This document shows positions 1-7,643 of a stretch of DNA of 9,897 nucleotides, one piece after another. Within the stretch, counting starts at the first letter, position 1, and each line of letters starts with the position of its first letter. Position numbers and translations under genes: made by a program. Source of the DNA: Selenomonas sp. (GTDB taxonomy: Bacteria > Bacillota > Negativicutes > Selenomonadales > Selenomonadaceae); contig JABZYJ010000069.1 of assembly GCA_015265235.1 (NCBI GenBank), positions 1 through 9,897 of the forward strand. Direction: 5' to 3'. The notes beneath the pieces are model-generated. The model did no database searches. It was given only the letters and a program-made list of their open reading frames with translations, and had not been told where the DNA came from.

Positions 1-630
1 GAACAGCCCTCGCTCCTGCATGACGGCACGATAGACGTCCTCCTTCACACGATAGGAATCACTGTTCTCGCCTCGGACAAAGAGAATGCGCTCGTGTCCA
101 TAGTCAAATAGATGTTCGAGTGCCGCACGGGCTCCGCCGCGCTGATCGCTCGTCACATACGATATGCCCGGAATTTCCCGCGCGCTGTTGATAAAGACCA
201 TGGGAAGCCGCGCCGCCGTCGTCTCGTAGAACTTCGTCGCCGCCGTCTCCGTGTTCGGGCTGACGACGATCACCCCCGAGACATTGCGCGTAATGAAGTC
301 CCGCACGCACGCCTCCTCGCGCTGAGGATCGTTCTGCGCACAGGCGAGCAGCAGCGAGTAGGAACTCTGCCGCAGATGCTCCTCCACCCCGTCCAGCACC
401 TCGGCAAAGAACATATTATCGAAGCCCGGTACGACGACGCCGATGCTTGAGGAACGCTGCGTGTTCAGCTCACGCGCCTGAAGGTTCGGCACGTATTCCA
501 GCTTTGCAATCGCGCGTTCCACCTTCTCGCGCGTCTTCTCGCGCACGGGATAGCTGCCGTTCACCACGCGGGAGACCGTCGCCACCGAGACGCCCGCCTC
601 CCGCGCCACATCGATAATCGTCGCCTTCAT
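1..630 (-). CDS. LacI/GalR-family transcriptional repressor (5' part, cut by window edge)
   Basis: Reading from the ATG at 630 gives 210 codons with no stop before the window edge, so the C-terminal part is missing (family members are about 330-340 residues). Residues about 4-23 form the LacI-type helix-turn-helix (IIDVAREAGVSVATVSRVVNG). The recognition helix starts V16-A17-T18 with R21, as in GalR. The hinge region holds Q51-A-R-E-L55, where family members insert a leucine into the central CpG of the operator. From about residue 62 (SIGVVVPGFDNMFFAEVLDGVE) the periplasmic-binding-protein-like effector domain begins. GGGAGGG at 636-642 lies 5 nt before the ATG and supports this start. The gene follows galT by 89 bp and probably controls this operon through the two operators near 9758 and 9808; the inducer (allolactose, galactose or other) cannot be told. 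The family call is firm and the target is inferred. Confidence 0.93.
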   Translation of the reverse strand, partial: MKATIIDVAREAGVSVATVSRVVNGSYPVREKTREKVERAIAKLEYVPNLQARELNTQRSSSIGVVVPGFDNMFFAEVLDGVEEHLRQSSYSLLLACAQNDPQREEACVRDFITRNVSGVIVVSPNTETAATKFYETTAARLPMVFINSAREIPGISYVTSDQRGGARAALEHLFDYGHERILFVRGENSDSYRVKEDVYRAVMQERGLF

Positions 631-671
631 TCCATCCCTCCCGCTGTATCTCCTAGGGAATCGTTGATAAA

Positions 672-702
672 ATTATGAATTCTGCTCCTATCGCGATGCG
701 AA
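672..702 (-). promoter_or_regulatory. Possible weak promoter for the LacI-family gene
   Basis: In the galT-repressor gap the minus strand shows CATAAT (672-677), 5 of 6 matches to a sigma-A -10 box, in an AT-rich stretch (CATAATTTTATC). The best -35 candidate is TTCGCA (697-702), 4 of 6 matches but with a long 19 bp spacer. No AAACGTTT-type operator lies here. The regulator may have a weak promoter of its own, or may be expressed only by read-through from galT. This is a weak pattern match only. Confidence 0.22.
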
Positions 703-721
703 GATGCACCCACGCAGAATT
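678..721 (-). other. Inverted repeat between galT and the repressor gene (possible weak terminator or attenuator)
   Basis: An exact 8 bp inverted repeat, AATTCTGC (678-685) and GCAGAATT (714-721), encloses 28 nt. On the transcript its first arm starts inside the galT stop codon and the second arm is followed by TCATAATTTT. The stem is AT-rich, the loop is long and the T tract is short, so it does not look like an efficient terminator. It could reduce read-through into the repressor gene or protect the 3' end of the galT message. An 8 bp palindrome ATCGCGAT (690-697) lies within the loop. Confidence 0.3.
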
Positions 722-2228
722 ATACCTGCTCCACGCTCTCAATCCAGCGATCAAACGCCGCCATCCCCTCGGGCGTCCGCTTAAAGACGCCGGCGTGAAC
801 GAGCACCTCGAGGAACACCGCACCGATCTCATCGCGCAGAATCCCATCCACATTCTCCGCCGTCCCCGACGGGTGCGCCGCGCGCACCTTGCGGTACCAG
901 TCCGCGTGCTTCGCGATATCCGCCCTGTCCGCAATATCCGCCGTCCCTGCGAGCAGCGCCGTACGCACCGCATCCATCTCATCGCGCAGGCGTGCGGGCA
1001 GAATGGCGAGCCCGAGCACCTCAATGAGGCCGATGTTCTCCTTCTTGATGTGATGCACCTCGGCGTGCGGGTGAAAGAGCCCGAGTGGATGCTCTGCCGT
1101 CGTCCGATTGTTGCGGAACACGAGATCGAACTCAAAGTCCTCGCCGCGCCGCCGCGCAATCGGGGTAATCGTATTGTGCGGCGTGCCGTCCGTCTCCGCG
1201 AGAATCTCCACCGACGCATCGCTGTAGACGCGCCATGCCGCAAGGATCTTCTCCGCGAGGTCGATGAGCGCATCCGCATCCGGTGAGGTGAGCCGCAGGG
1301 TCGACATCGGCCACTTGACGCGTCCCGCACGCACCGTCGGATAGTTCTTGAACGCGTACTCCTTCTCCGTCGCCGCACGCTCCATCGCGAACGTATAGCG
1401 TCCGCCCTGATAGTGATCGTGCGAGAGAATCGAGCCGCCCACAATCGGCAGATCGGCATTTGAGCCGGCAAAGTAATGCGGGAACAGCCGTAGGAAACAC
1501 GCCAGATTCTCAAATGTATGGCGTGAAATCTGCATCGGCACATGATCGCCGTTCAGGATGATGCAGTGCTCGTTGTAGTAGGTATAGGGCGAGTACTGGA
1601 GGAACCACTGCGCTCCGCACAGATCGAGCGGGATGAGGCGGTGCGTCTCGCGCGCGGGATGGTTCGTCCGCCCCGCATAGCCCTCGTTCTCACGGCAGAG
1701 CAGACATTTCGGATAGGAGGACGCCTTCGCGAGTTTCGCCTTTGCGATGTCGCGCGGATCCTTCTCGGGCTTCGAGAGATTGATCGTCACATCGAGATCA
1801 CCGTACTCCGTCGCCGTCTTCCACGCGATGTTCCGATCAATGCGCGTCTTGCGGATGTAGTTCGATGCAATGCTCAGACGGTAGTACCAGTCCGTTGCCT
1901 CCTGCGGCGATGCCGCATAATGCGCGCGGAACTCCCGCACGACCTCCGAGGGACGCGGCATCACACAGTCCATGATGCGCGTATCGAACAGGTCGCGCTC
2001 GTTCACCGTATTTTCGATCAAGCCGCGTGCCGCCGCATCGTCAAGCATCTCCTCGAGCACGGGCGTCGCCGTCTCAAGCGTCTCATCGACGGCGTGCGGC
2101 ACATACTCCTCCACGCCGAGCACGTCGATCAGGCGGTTCGCGGCGTACACCTCATCGTCAGGGGCGATCAGCCCCTTTTGCCGCGCAAAATGCAGGAGGC
2201 GGCTGATGCTGCGCTGTATGTCACTCAT
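720..2228 (-). CDS. galT: Galactose-1-phosphate uridylyltransferase, class II
   Basis: This cytoplasmic Leloir enzyme moves UMP from UDP-glucose to galactose-1-phosphate, giving glucose-1-phosphate and UDP-galactose. The 502-residue length and layout are those of the Firmicutes class II family, not the shorter E. coli type. The active-site histidine motif is SHDHYQGG with H270-D-H272, replacing the HPH of class I. Other family blocks are YPKCLLCRENEGYAGR (172-187), QYSPYTYYNEHCIILNGDH (211-229), and PHAEVHHIKKENIGLIEVLG (387-406). The ATG at 2228 has GGAGG (2235-2239) 6 nt upstream and starts 12 bp after the galE stop, so translation is probably coupled. The stop is TAA at 720-722. It is the last Leloir gene of the operon, followed by the regulator. 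The frame is intact and no key block is missing. Confidence 0.96.
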   Translation of the reverse strand: MSDIQRSISRLLHFARQKGLIAPDDEVYAANRLIDVLGVEEYVPHAVDETLETATPVLEEMLDDAAARGLIENTVNERDLFDTRIMDCVMPRPSEVVREFRAHYAASPQEATDWYYRLSIASNYIRKTRIDRNIAWKTATEYGDLDVTINLSKPEKDPRDIAKAKLAKASSYPKCLLCRENEGYAGRTNHPARETHRLIPLDLCGAQWFLQYSPYTYYNEHCIILNGDHVPMQISRHTFENLACFLRLFPHYFAGSNADLPIVGGSILSHDHYQGGRYTFAMERAATEKEYAFKNYPTVRAGRVKWPMSTLRLTSPDADALIDLAEKILAAWRVYSDASVEILAETDGTPHNTITPIARRRGEDFEFDLVFRNNRTTAEHPLGLFHPHAEVHHIKKENIGLIEVLGLAILPARLRDEMDAVRTALLAGTADIADRADIAKHADWYRKVRAAHPSGTAENVDGILRDEIGAVFLEVLVHAGVFKRTPEGMAAFDRWIESVEQV

Positions 2229-2240
2229 GACAGTCCTCCC

Positions 2241-3230
2241 TCAGTCCCCATAGCCGTTCGGATGCTTCTCGTGCCACGTCCACGCCGTGCCGATGACCTG
2301 CTCCACGTCCGTAAACTGCGGATTCCAGCCGAGCACCGTGCGTGCCTTCTCGCTCGATGCGATCAGCTGTGCCGGATCGCCCGCGCGGCGTGCACCGATC
2401 TCCACCTTGATCGAGCGCCCCGTCGCCTTCTGCGCGGCAGCGATCATCTCCTTGACCGAGAACCCCTGCCCGTTGCCGAGGTTGAAGATATTGCTCTCGC
2501 CGCCCTGCCGCAGATAGTCCAGCGCGCGCACATGTGCATCCGCGAGATCGACCACGTGGATGTAGTCACGCAGGCACGTTCCGTCGGGCGTCGGATAGTC
2601 CTCGCCAAAGACCGTGATATGGTCGCGCTTTCCGAGTGGCACCTGCAGAATGAGCGGGATGAGATGCGTCTCCGTCGCGTGATCCTCACCGATCGAGCCG
2701 TCGGGGAGTGCCCCCGCCGCATTGAAGTAGCGCAGAGAGACATAGCGCACACCGTTCGCACGGCTGACCCACTTCATCATCTTCTCCATCGTGAGTTTTG
2801 TCTCTCCGTACGGATTCGTCGGGTGCGTCTCGTCGTCCTCGTGAATGGGAACGCGCTTCGGCTCGCCGTAGACGGCCGCCGTCGAGGAGAAAACAATCTT
2901 GTCGATGCCATGGCGCACCATCGCCTCGAGGAGCACCTGCATCCCGTAGACATTGTTGTTGAAGTAGAGCAGGGGCTTTTCGACACTCTCCCCCACGAGG
3001 GAGTTCGCCGCAAAGTGGATGACTGCCTCGATCTTGTTCTCCGTGAAAATCTTATCGAGCACCGCCGCATCGCGAATATCTCCCTCATAGAACGTGGCCG
3101 CAGGGTTCAGCGCCCCACGGTGCCCCGTCTGGAGATTGTCCACGATCACGACCTGCTCGCCCTTTTCCACCAGTGCATGAACGGCATGAGAGCCGATGTA
3201 TCCTGCGCCGCCGCAGACCAAAATAGCCAT
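2241..3230 (-). CDS. galE: UDP-glucose 4-epimerase
   Basis: This cytoplasmic NAD-dependent short-chain dehydrogenase/reductase-type enzyme interconverts UDP-galactose and UDP-glucose and so regenerates the UDP-glucose used by GalT. The protein has 329 residues (E. coli GalE has 338). The Rossmann glycine motif is GGAGYIG at 7-13. The catalytic set is SSTAAVYG (T117 at the position of E. coli Ser124) with Y141 and K145 in YGETK. GTCLRDYIHVVDLADAH (217-233) and RRAGDPAQLIASS (281-293) are typical of the family. The residue aligning by eye with E. coli Tyr299 is L289, as in Gram-positive epimerases, which may widen substrate choice to UDP-GlcNAc. The ATG at 3230 follows the galK stop by 18 bp, with GGGGAAGGA just upstream. 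UDP-galactose made here could also feed surface polysaccharides. Confidence 0.96.
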   Translation of the reverse strand: MAILVCGGAGYIGSHAVHALVEKGEQVVIVDNLQTGHRGALNPAATFYEGDIRDAAVLDKIFTENKIEAVIHFAANSLVGESVEKPLLYFNNNVYGMQVLLEAMVRHGIDKIVFSSTAAVYGEPKRVPIHEDDETHPTNPYGETKLTMEKMMKWVSRANGVRYVSLRYFNAAGALPDGSIGEDHATETHLIPLILQVPLGKRDHITVFGEDYPTPDGTCLRDYIHVVDLADAHVRALDYLRQGGESNIFNLGNGQGFSVKEMIAAAQKATGRSIKVEIGARRAGDPAQLIASSEKARTVLGWNPQFTDVEQVIGTAWTWHEKHPNGYGD

Positions 3231-3248
3231 GTATATCCTTCCCCTTTC

Positions 3249-4418
3249 TTATGAGAGACGGCGTGCGCCGTCCGCGATATTTGCCACGTAGAAACTCGGT
3301 GCATAGCCGATCTTTGCCGTATAGGCATCGCCCACATTCTTCTCAAATGCGGGAATGGCCGCGTCGCGCACGATGCTGACCGTACATCCTGCAAATCCGC
3401 CGCCCGTCATACGCGAGCCGAGGACGCCGTTCTGCTGCCATGCGAGCTCCGCGAGTGTATCGAGCTCAGGGCCCGTCACCTCGTAGTCGTCACGCAGGGA
3501 GACGTGGGACGCATTCATCAGTTCACCGAAACGCTTCACATCGTTCGCCTCGAGTGCCTTTACCGCCTCCAGCGTGCGGTTGTTCTCGTAGACAGCATGG
3601 CGTGCGCGCCGACGCTCGACGGGATCGGGGATTGCCGATGCAATGGCATCGAACTCCGCATTCGTCAGCTCGCCGAGAGCCTTGATCGGCTTTACTTTTT
3701 GCAGTGCCTTCAGTGCTGACTCGCACTGGGCGCGCCGCTCATTATACGCCGAGGTGACGAGGCTGTGCGTCTTGTTCGTATTCGTGATGACGATGCTGCA
3801 GCCGTCGAGTGCCAGCTTGCTGTATCGATAGGAAAGCGTATTGCAGTCGAGGAGGATCGCACAGTCCTTTTTCCCCATACCGACGGCGAACTGATCCATG
3901 ATGCCGCAGTTCATGCCGACGAATTCATTCTCTGCCTTCTGCGAGAACTTCACCAGTTCCACCATATCAATGCCGAGGTTCAGCTCATCGTTCAGGATGA
4001 CCGCCATCAGCACCTCGATGGAGGCCGAGGAGGAAAGCCCTGCGCCGTTCGGCAGCGTGCCATAGAGGACAATGTCAAAGCCATGCGCCGCCCGATGCCC
4101 CGCATCCTCCATCACGCGCACAACGCCGATGGGATAGTTCGCCCAGCCGTAGGCATCGCTCTTCACCGCGCCGTGCATGGGGAACTGCACCACGCCCTGC
4201 TCCGGAACATTCATCGAGTAGAGCCGCGAGATGCCGTCCGTGCGCGGTGCGACAAGCGCATACGTCCCGAGGGAGATCGCACAGGGGAAGACGTGCCCGC
4301 CGTTGTAGTCCGTGTGCTCACCGATGAGATTCACGCGTCCCGGCGAAAAATACGCATGCGTCTGTGCCGCACCAAATTTCTCCTGAAAGACTTCCTGCAT
4401 TTCGTCCAATATCTTCAT
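3249..4418 (-). CDS. galK: Galactokinase (GHMP kinase family)
   Basis: It phosphorylates alpha-D-galactose with ATP to galactose-1-phosphate, the first Leloir step, in the cytoplasm. The galactokinase signature PGRVNLIGEHTDYNGG spans 26-41, with E34 and D37 at the sugar-contact positions. The GHMP ATP-binding motif is PNGAGLSSSAS (123-133). The catalytic aspartate is D175 in CGIMDQF, and the C-terminal motif is GSRMTGGGFAGCTV (334-347). The start was set at the ATG at 4418, giving 389 residues, because GGAGG (4427-4431) sits 8 nt before it. A longer in-frame ATG at 4433 overlaps that ribosome site, has no good site of its own and would add only MEDAD. The gene lies 39 bp after lacZ and 18 bp before galE. 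The frame is intact and the length is normal (E. coli GalK has 382 residues). Confidence 0.96.
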   Translation of the reverse strand: MKILDEMQEVFQEKFGAAQTHAYFSPGRVNLIGEHTDYNGGHVFPCAISLGTYALVAPRTDGISRLYSMNVPEQGVVQFPMHGAVKSDAYGWANYPIGVVRVMEDAGHRAAHGFDIVLYGTLPNGAGLSSSASIEVLMAVILNDELNLGIDMVELVKFSQKAENEFVGMNCGIMDQFAVGMGKKDCAILLDCNTLSYRYSKLALDGCSIVITNTNKTHSLVTSAYNERRAQCESALKALQKVKPIKALGELTNAEFDAIASAIPDPVERRRARHAVYENNRTLEAVKALEANDVKRFGELMNASHVSLRDDYEVTGPELDTLAELAWQQNGVLGSRMTGGGFAGCTVSIVRDAAIPAFEKNVGDAYTAKIGYAPSFYVANIADGARRLS

Positions 4419-4426
4419 ATCAGCGT

Positions 4427-4431
4427 CCTCC
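4427..4431 (-). promoter_or_regulatory. Ribosome binding site that sets the galK start
   Basis: GGAGG on the minus strand lies 8 nt upstream of the ATG at 4416-4418. It overlaps the alternative in-frame ATG at 4431-4433, whose own upstream sequence (ACCTTTGGCG region) has no clear site. This favours the inner start. Confidence 0.7.
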
Positions 4432-4457
4432 ATTTATTATCATTTCGCCAAAGGTTG

Positions 4458-7400
4458 TTAGATTCCCTGCATCGTAAAGCGCAGATGCCGCGCCGCATTC
4501 GGATGCGTATACTCCGTGAGAACCGGCGCGCCCCAGCTGTCGTCGCCGCCGACGCCGCACATCCCCGCCGATGCACGCAGATAGGTGTGCGCGCTGCGCG
4601 GCAGATCGTATGCGTGACGCGCATTCTCAAGCTCGTGCGGGCCATAGGGCAGCGCCGACGCCTCCATGGGCGCTGCCCCCGTGAGGCGCAGCCCGTGTCC
4701 GCTGCGGTCGCGCAGTTCGATCCAGCGCACACCGCCGTGATTGCCCGTTTCCTGTGGGCGCAGATACGGCTCAACCTCCTCTGCCGCCGTGCTCTCGTAG
4801 ATGCCGAGACGCGCACCGCGATGGCGGTCGGCGTAGTTCTCCTTCGGGCCATAGCCGTAGTAGCGGATGCGGTCATAGTCCGCCGCGAGCGTAAAGAGCA
4901 TCGCAAAGTCCGGCATCGTGGGCATCCCGTCCGTCGGCTCGTAGTCCAGTGCGACATCCACCGCCCCCGCAGCGTCCACCGTATACGTGACCGTGCAATG
5001 GGCGGCGGGGTGTGCCACAAGCGCATAGGTAAAGCGCACGGTGACGCGCGCGGCACGCCGCTCCCCTGTTCCCGCCTTGCCGAAATATCCGTCAATGACG
5101 GTGAGCGGCGCATCATCCGTGCTCCACGCGATCTGCGTGCAGCGGCGGTAGAGACTCGCGAGCTTCCACTGCGCGGTATCCGCCGGCGCACCGCAGCCGT
5201 AGTCGTTATCCGTCGGCGCACGCCAGAAACTCGGCTGCGGCAGTTCCTCGATCAGCTCGCGCCCGCCATAGCGGTAGGAGACGAGATTTCCCTGCGCACT
5301 CGAGAACATGAGGGAAAAGCCCGCCCCCTGCACGCCGAGGTTGATGTCGCTCACGACGATGCGCAGATCTCCGCAGGCGGCAAGCGGCACGCAGCATGGT
5401 GCAGCATCACAGCGCCCGAGAACATCAAAGAGGCGCGTCGCCGCTCCTGCGGGCGGTACGACGACCGCCTGTCCAAAGGCAATCTCATGGCCGACAGGTG
5501 CCCACAGCTCCTCATACTTCAGACAGAGCGATGCCGTCAGCACATACTCCCCCGTGCCGAGATACGGCATCTTGTAGAGTGCCGTATCAATGAACTTCGT
5601 CTCTCCGGGCGCCACAGAATGTCCCCACTGCCGCGTCTCCCAGATCTTTCGCCCGTCGAGGAGGAGCGTCATCCGCAGCTCATAGTCATCCGCATCGGAG
5701 AAGAGGCTCTTGTTTTCGATCTCCACTCCGTTCCATGCAGGGCGCAGGGTGAAGTCCTGATAGTTATACTTCACCTCCTGCAGCTTCGCCGTCGCTCGGC
5801 GGTCGGCAAAGAAAATGCCGTTGCCGCTGAAATTGTAGTCCGACGGACGGTCGCCGAAGTCGCCGCCGTAGAGGAACACCTCCTCCCCATCGCGTCCGCG
5901 CCGACGGATCGCCTGATCGCCGAAGTCCCAGATAAAGCCGCCCTGATAGAGCGGCTCGCGCTCGGCCAGCTCCGTGTACTTGTGCATGCCGCCGCAGCTG
6001 TTGCCCATCGCATGCGTGTACTCACACGCGATAAAGGGCTTGTCCCGATGCTCCTTCAGAAAGGCCTCGATGTCCGCCGCCTTCGTATACATCTGGCTCT
6101 CCATATCGCTCGACATCGGATAGCTGCGATCCCAGAAAATTCCCTCGTAGTGCACGAGTCGCGTGGGGTCAGCACGGCGGAAGAACTCACTCATCTCGTA
6201 GATATTGCGCCCGCCGCAGGACTCATTGCCGCACGACCAGATCAGGATGCACGGATGGTTCTTGTCGCGCTCGTACATCGACTGTGCACGGTCGAGCACG
6301 GCGGGCAGCCATTCCGCATGATCGCCCGGCAGACTGTTCGCATCCTTTTCACACGCGCCGTTCCTCATCCACGAACCATGCGTCTCGAGATTTGTCTCGT
6401 CGATCACATAGAAACCGTAAATATCCGCGAGCGCATAGAGGCGGCTGCTGTTCGGGTAATGTGACGTGCGGATCGCGTTGACATTGGCACGCTTCAGCGC
6501 GATGAGATCCTGCTCAAAGAGTGCAGGATCCATTGCCCGCCCATGGTCACAGTCGAACTCGTGACGGTTGACGCCCTTGAACACAATGCGCTTCCCGTTG
6601 ATCTGCATCAGTCCGTCGCGCAGGCAGAACTCACGGAAGCCAACGCGTATGCGTACGACCTCCTGCAGCGTCCCCGCCGCGTCGCGCACACGAATCAGAA
6701 GATGATAGAGCACAGGACACTCTGCGCTCCACAGGAGCACAGCGAAGGCATCCCCCGAAAACGTATGCGTCTTTGCGGAGATGCTCGCCTCATCCTCCCA
6801 TATACAGTCCCCATCCTCGTCGCAGAGCAGGATCTCGACGTTCTTCTCTGCCGCATCGTCGAACGTGAGGTGCACATCGAGCTGTGCGTTCGAGTATCCG
6901 TCCCGTTCCATCGGCACCGCACGGACAGCGACATCCTCTATGTGGTGCTGCGGCTTTGTATAGAGCGTGACATCGCGGTAGATCCCCGAGAACCGCCAGA
7001 AATCCTGATCCTCCAGCCAGCTCGCGCTCGCATAGCGGAACACCATCGCCGCCAGCTTGTTTTCGCCTGACACGAGATACGGCGTCAGATCGAAGTCCGA
7101 CGGCGTGCAGCTGTCCTCGCTGTAGCCGACAAAATGACCGTTGAGGTAAAGGGCGAGTGCCGCATCGACGCCGGCAAAGGAGATGAACACATTGTTCCAG
7201 TCCTCGGGTACGGCGAAGTACTTCACATAACAGCCGACGGGGTTCTCCCGCGTCGGAATCTCCCCCGGCACAATGCTCTCGTGCCCGTCCCACGGATACG
7301 TCGTATTCGTATAGTGCGGGACGCCATGCCCCTCCATCTGGATGTGCGCAGGTACATGGATCGTCTCCCAGTCGTGGCAGTCGTAGTCCGCCGCCGTAAA

Positions 7401-7589
7401 TCCCTGCGGGATGGCATCGATGTTCCGTGCATAGGCGAACTGCCAGACACCATCAAGCGTGCGTTCAAAGGACGATATGCCGCGCGCGAGCTCTGTCTCA
7501 TCGCGGTAAAAACGATGATCGCTGTGGGCGGGCAAGCGGTTCTCCGCGAAATAACGCGGGTCGCTCAGTTTACTGAAATCAAAGCTCAT
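4458..7589 (-). CDS. lacZ: Beta-galactosidase, glycoside hydrolase family 2 (LacZ type)
   Basis: This enzyme hydrolyses lactose to galactose and glucose. The 1043-residue chain has the full LacZ layout: N-terminal sugar-binding jelly roll (about 45-215), Ig-like domain (to about 320), TIM barrel (about 325-615), second Ig-like domain, and the C-terminal beta-sandwich (about 745-1043, with SFWRAPTDNDYG at 787-798). The acid/base is E456 in WSCGNES and the nucleophile is E523 in CEYTHAMGNS, matching E. coli Glu461 and Glu537. NRHEFDCDHGR (341-351), YQGGFIWDFGDQA and YGGDFGDRPSD are conserved. Sequence such as ESQMYTKAADIEAFLKEH (497-514) is closest to LacL/CbgA-type enzymes, here as one chain. 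No signal peptide is seen, so it acts in the cytoplasm. The ATG at 7589 is preferred over TTG at 7592 because GGAGG (7596-7600) is 6 nt before it. Gaps are 54 bp to lacS and 39 bp to galK. Confidence 0.96.
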   Translation of the reverse strand: MSFDFSKLSDPRYFAENRLPAHSDHRFYRDETELARGISSFERTLDGVWQFAYARNIDAIPQGFTAADYDCHDWETIHVPAHIQMEGHGVPHYTNTTYPWDGHESIVPGEIPTRENPVGCYVKYFAVPEDWNNVFISFAGVDAALALYLNGHFVGYSEDSCTPSDFDLTPYLVSGENKLAAMVFRYASASWLEDQDFWRFSGIYRDVTLYTKPQHHIEDVAVRAVPMERDGYSNAQLDVHLTFDDAAEKNVEILLCDEDGDCIWEDEASISAKTHTFSGDAFAVLLWSAECPVLYHLLIRVRDAAGTLQEVVRIRVGFREFCLRDGLMQINGKRIVFKGVNRHEFDCDHGRAMDPALFEQDLIALKRANVNAIRTSHYPNSSRLYALADIYGFYVIDETNLETHGSWMRNGACEKDANSLPGDHAEWLPAVLDRAQSMYERDKNHPCILIWSCGNESCGGRNIYEMSEFFRRADPTRLVHYEGIFWDRSYPMSSDMESQMYTKAADIEAFLKEHRDKPFIACEYTHAMGNSCGGMHKYTELAEREPLYQGGFIWDFGDQAIRRRGRDGEEVFLYGGDFGDRPSDYNFSGNGIFFADRRATAKLQEVKYNYQDFTLRPAWNGVEIENKSLFSDADDYELRMTLLLDGRKIWETRQWGHSVAPGETKFIDTALYKMPYLGTGEYVLTASLCLKYEELWAPVGHEIAFGQAVVVPPAGAATRLFDVLGRCDAAPCCVPLAACGDLRIVVSDINLGVQGAGFSLMFSSAQGNLVSYRYGGRELIEELPQPSFWRAPTDNDYGCGAPADTAQWKLASLYRRCTQIAWSTDDAPLTVIDGYFGKAGTGERRAARVTVRFTYALVAHPAAHCTVTYTVDAAGAVDVALDYEPTDGMPTMPDFAMLFTLAADYDRIRYYGYGPKENYADRHRGARLGIYESTAAEEVEPYLRPQETGNHGGVRWIELRDRSGHGLRLTGAAPMEASALPYGPHELENARHAYDLPRSAHTYLRASAGMCGVGGDDSWGAPVLTEYTHPNAARHLRFTMQGI

Positions 7590-7610
7590 CAAAGACCTCC
7601 ATTTGGCAAA

Positions 7611-7636
7611 GAAAGCGGCCGCAAACGACCGCTTCC
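7611..7636 (-). other. Hairpin in the lacS-lacZ gap
   Basis: The transcript can form an 8 bp stem with one G-U pair: GGAAGCGG (7629-7636) with CCGCTTTC (7611-7618), enclosing a 10 nt loop. It begins about 7 nt after the lacS stop codon and is followed only by a short broken T run (TTTCTTT overlapping the arm), then by the lacZ ribosome site. Such intercistronic stems often act as RNA stability or processing elements or as leaky terminators that lower expression of the next gene. Which one applies cannot be read from sequence. Confidence 0.5.
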
Positions 7637-7643
7637 CATCCTG

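Noticed and set aside
678..721. Strong intrinsic terminator after galT
   Set aside because: The 8 bp stem is AT-rich, the loop is 28 nt and the following T run is only four bases, so it was listed only as a weak inverted repeat.
1542..3254. 570-codon open frame on the plus strand opposite galE and galT
   Set aside because: Antisense to conserved enzymes with the same shadow composition; no family resemblance.
3765..6464. 899-codon open frame on the plus strand opposite galK and lacZ
   Set aside because: It lies antisense to two clearly conserved genes, has an Arg/His/Ala/Val-rich composition typical of a reverse-frame reading of GC-rich codons, and shows no recognisable domain.
7619..7631. 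GCAAACG resembling half of operator O2 in the lacS-lacZ gap
   Set aside because: Only one arm matches (GCAAACGACCGC), and the bases are better explained as the loop of the hairpin at 7611-7636.
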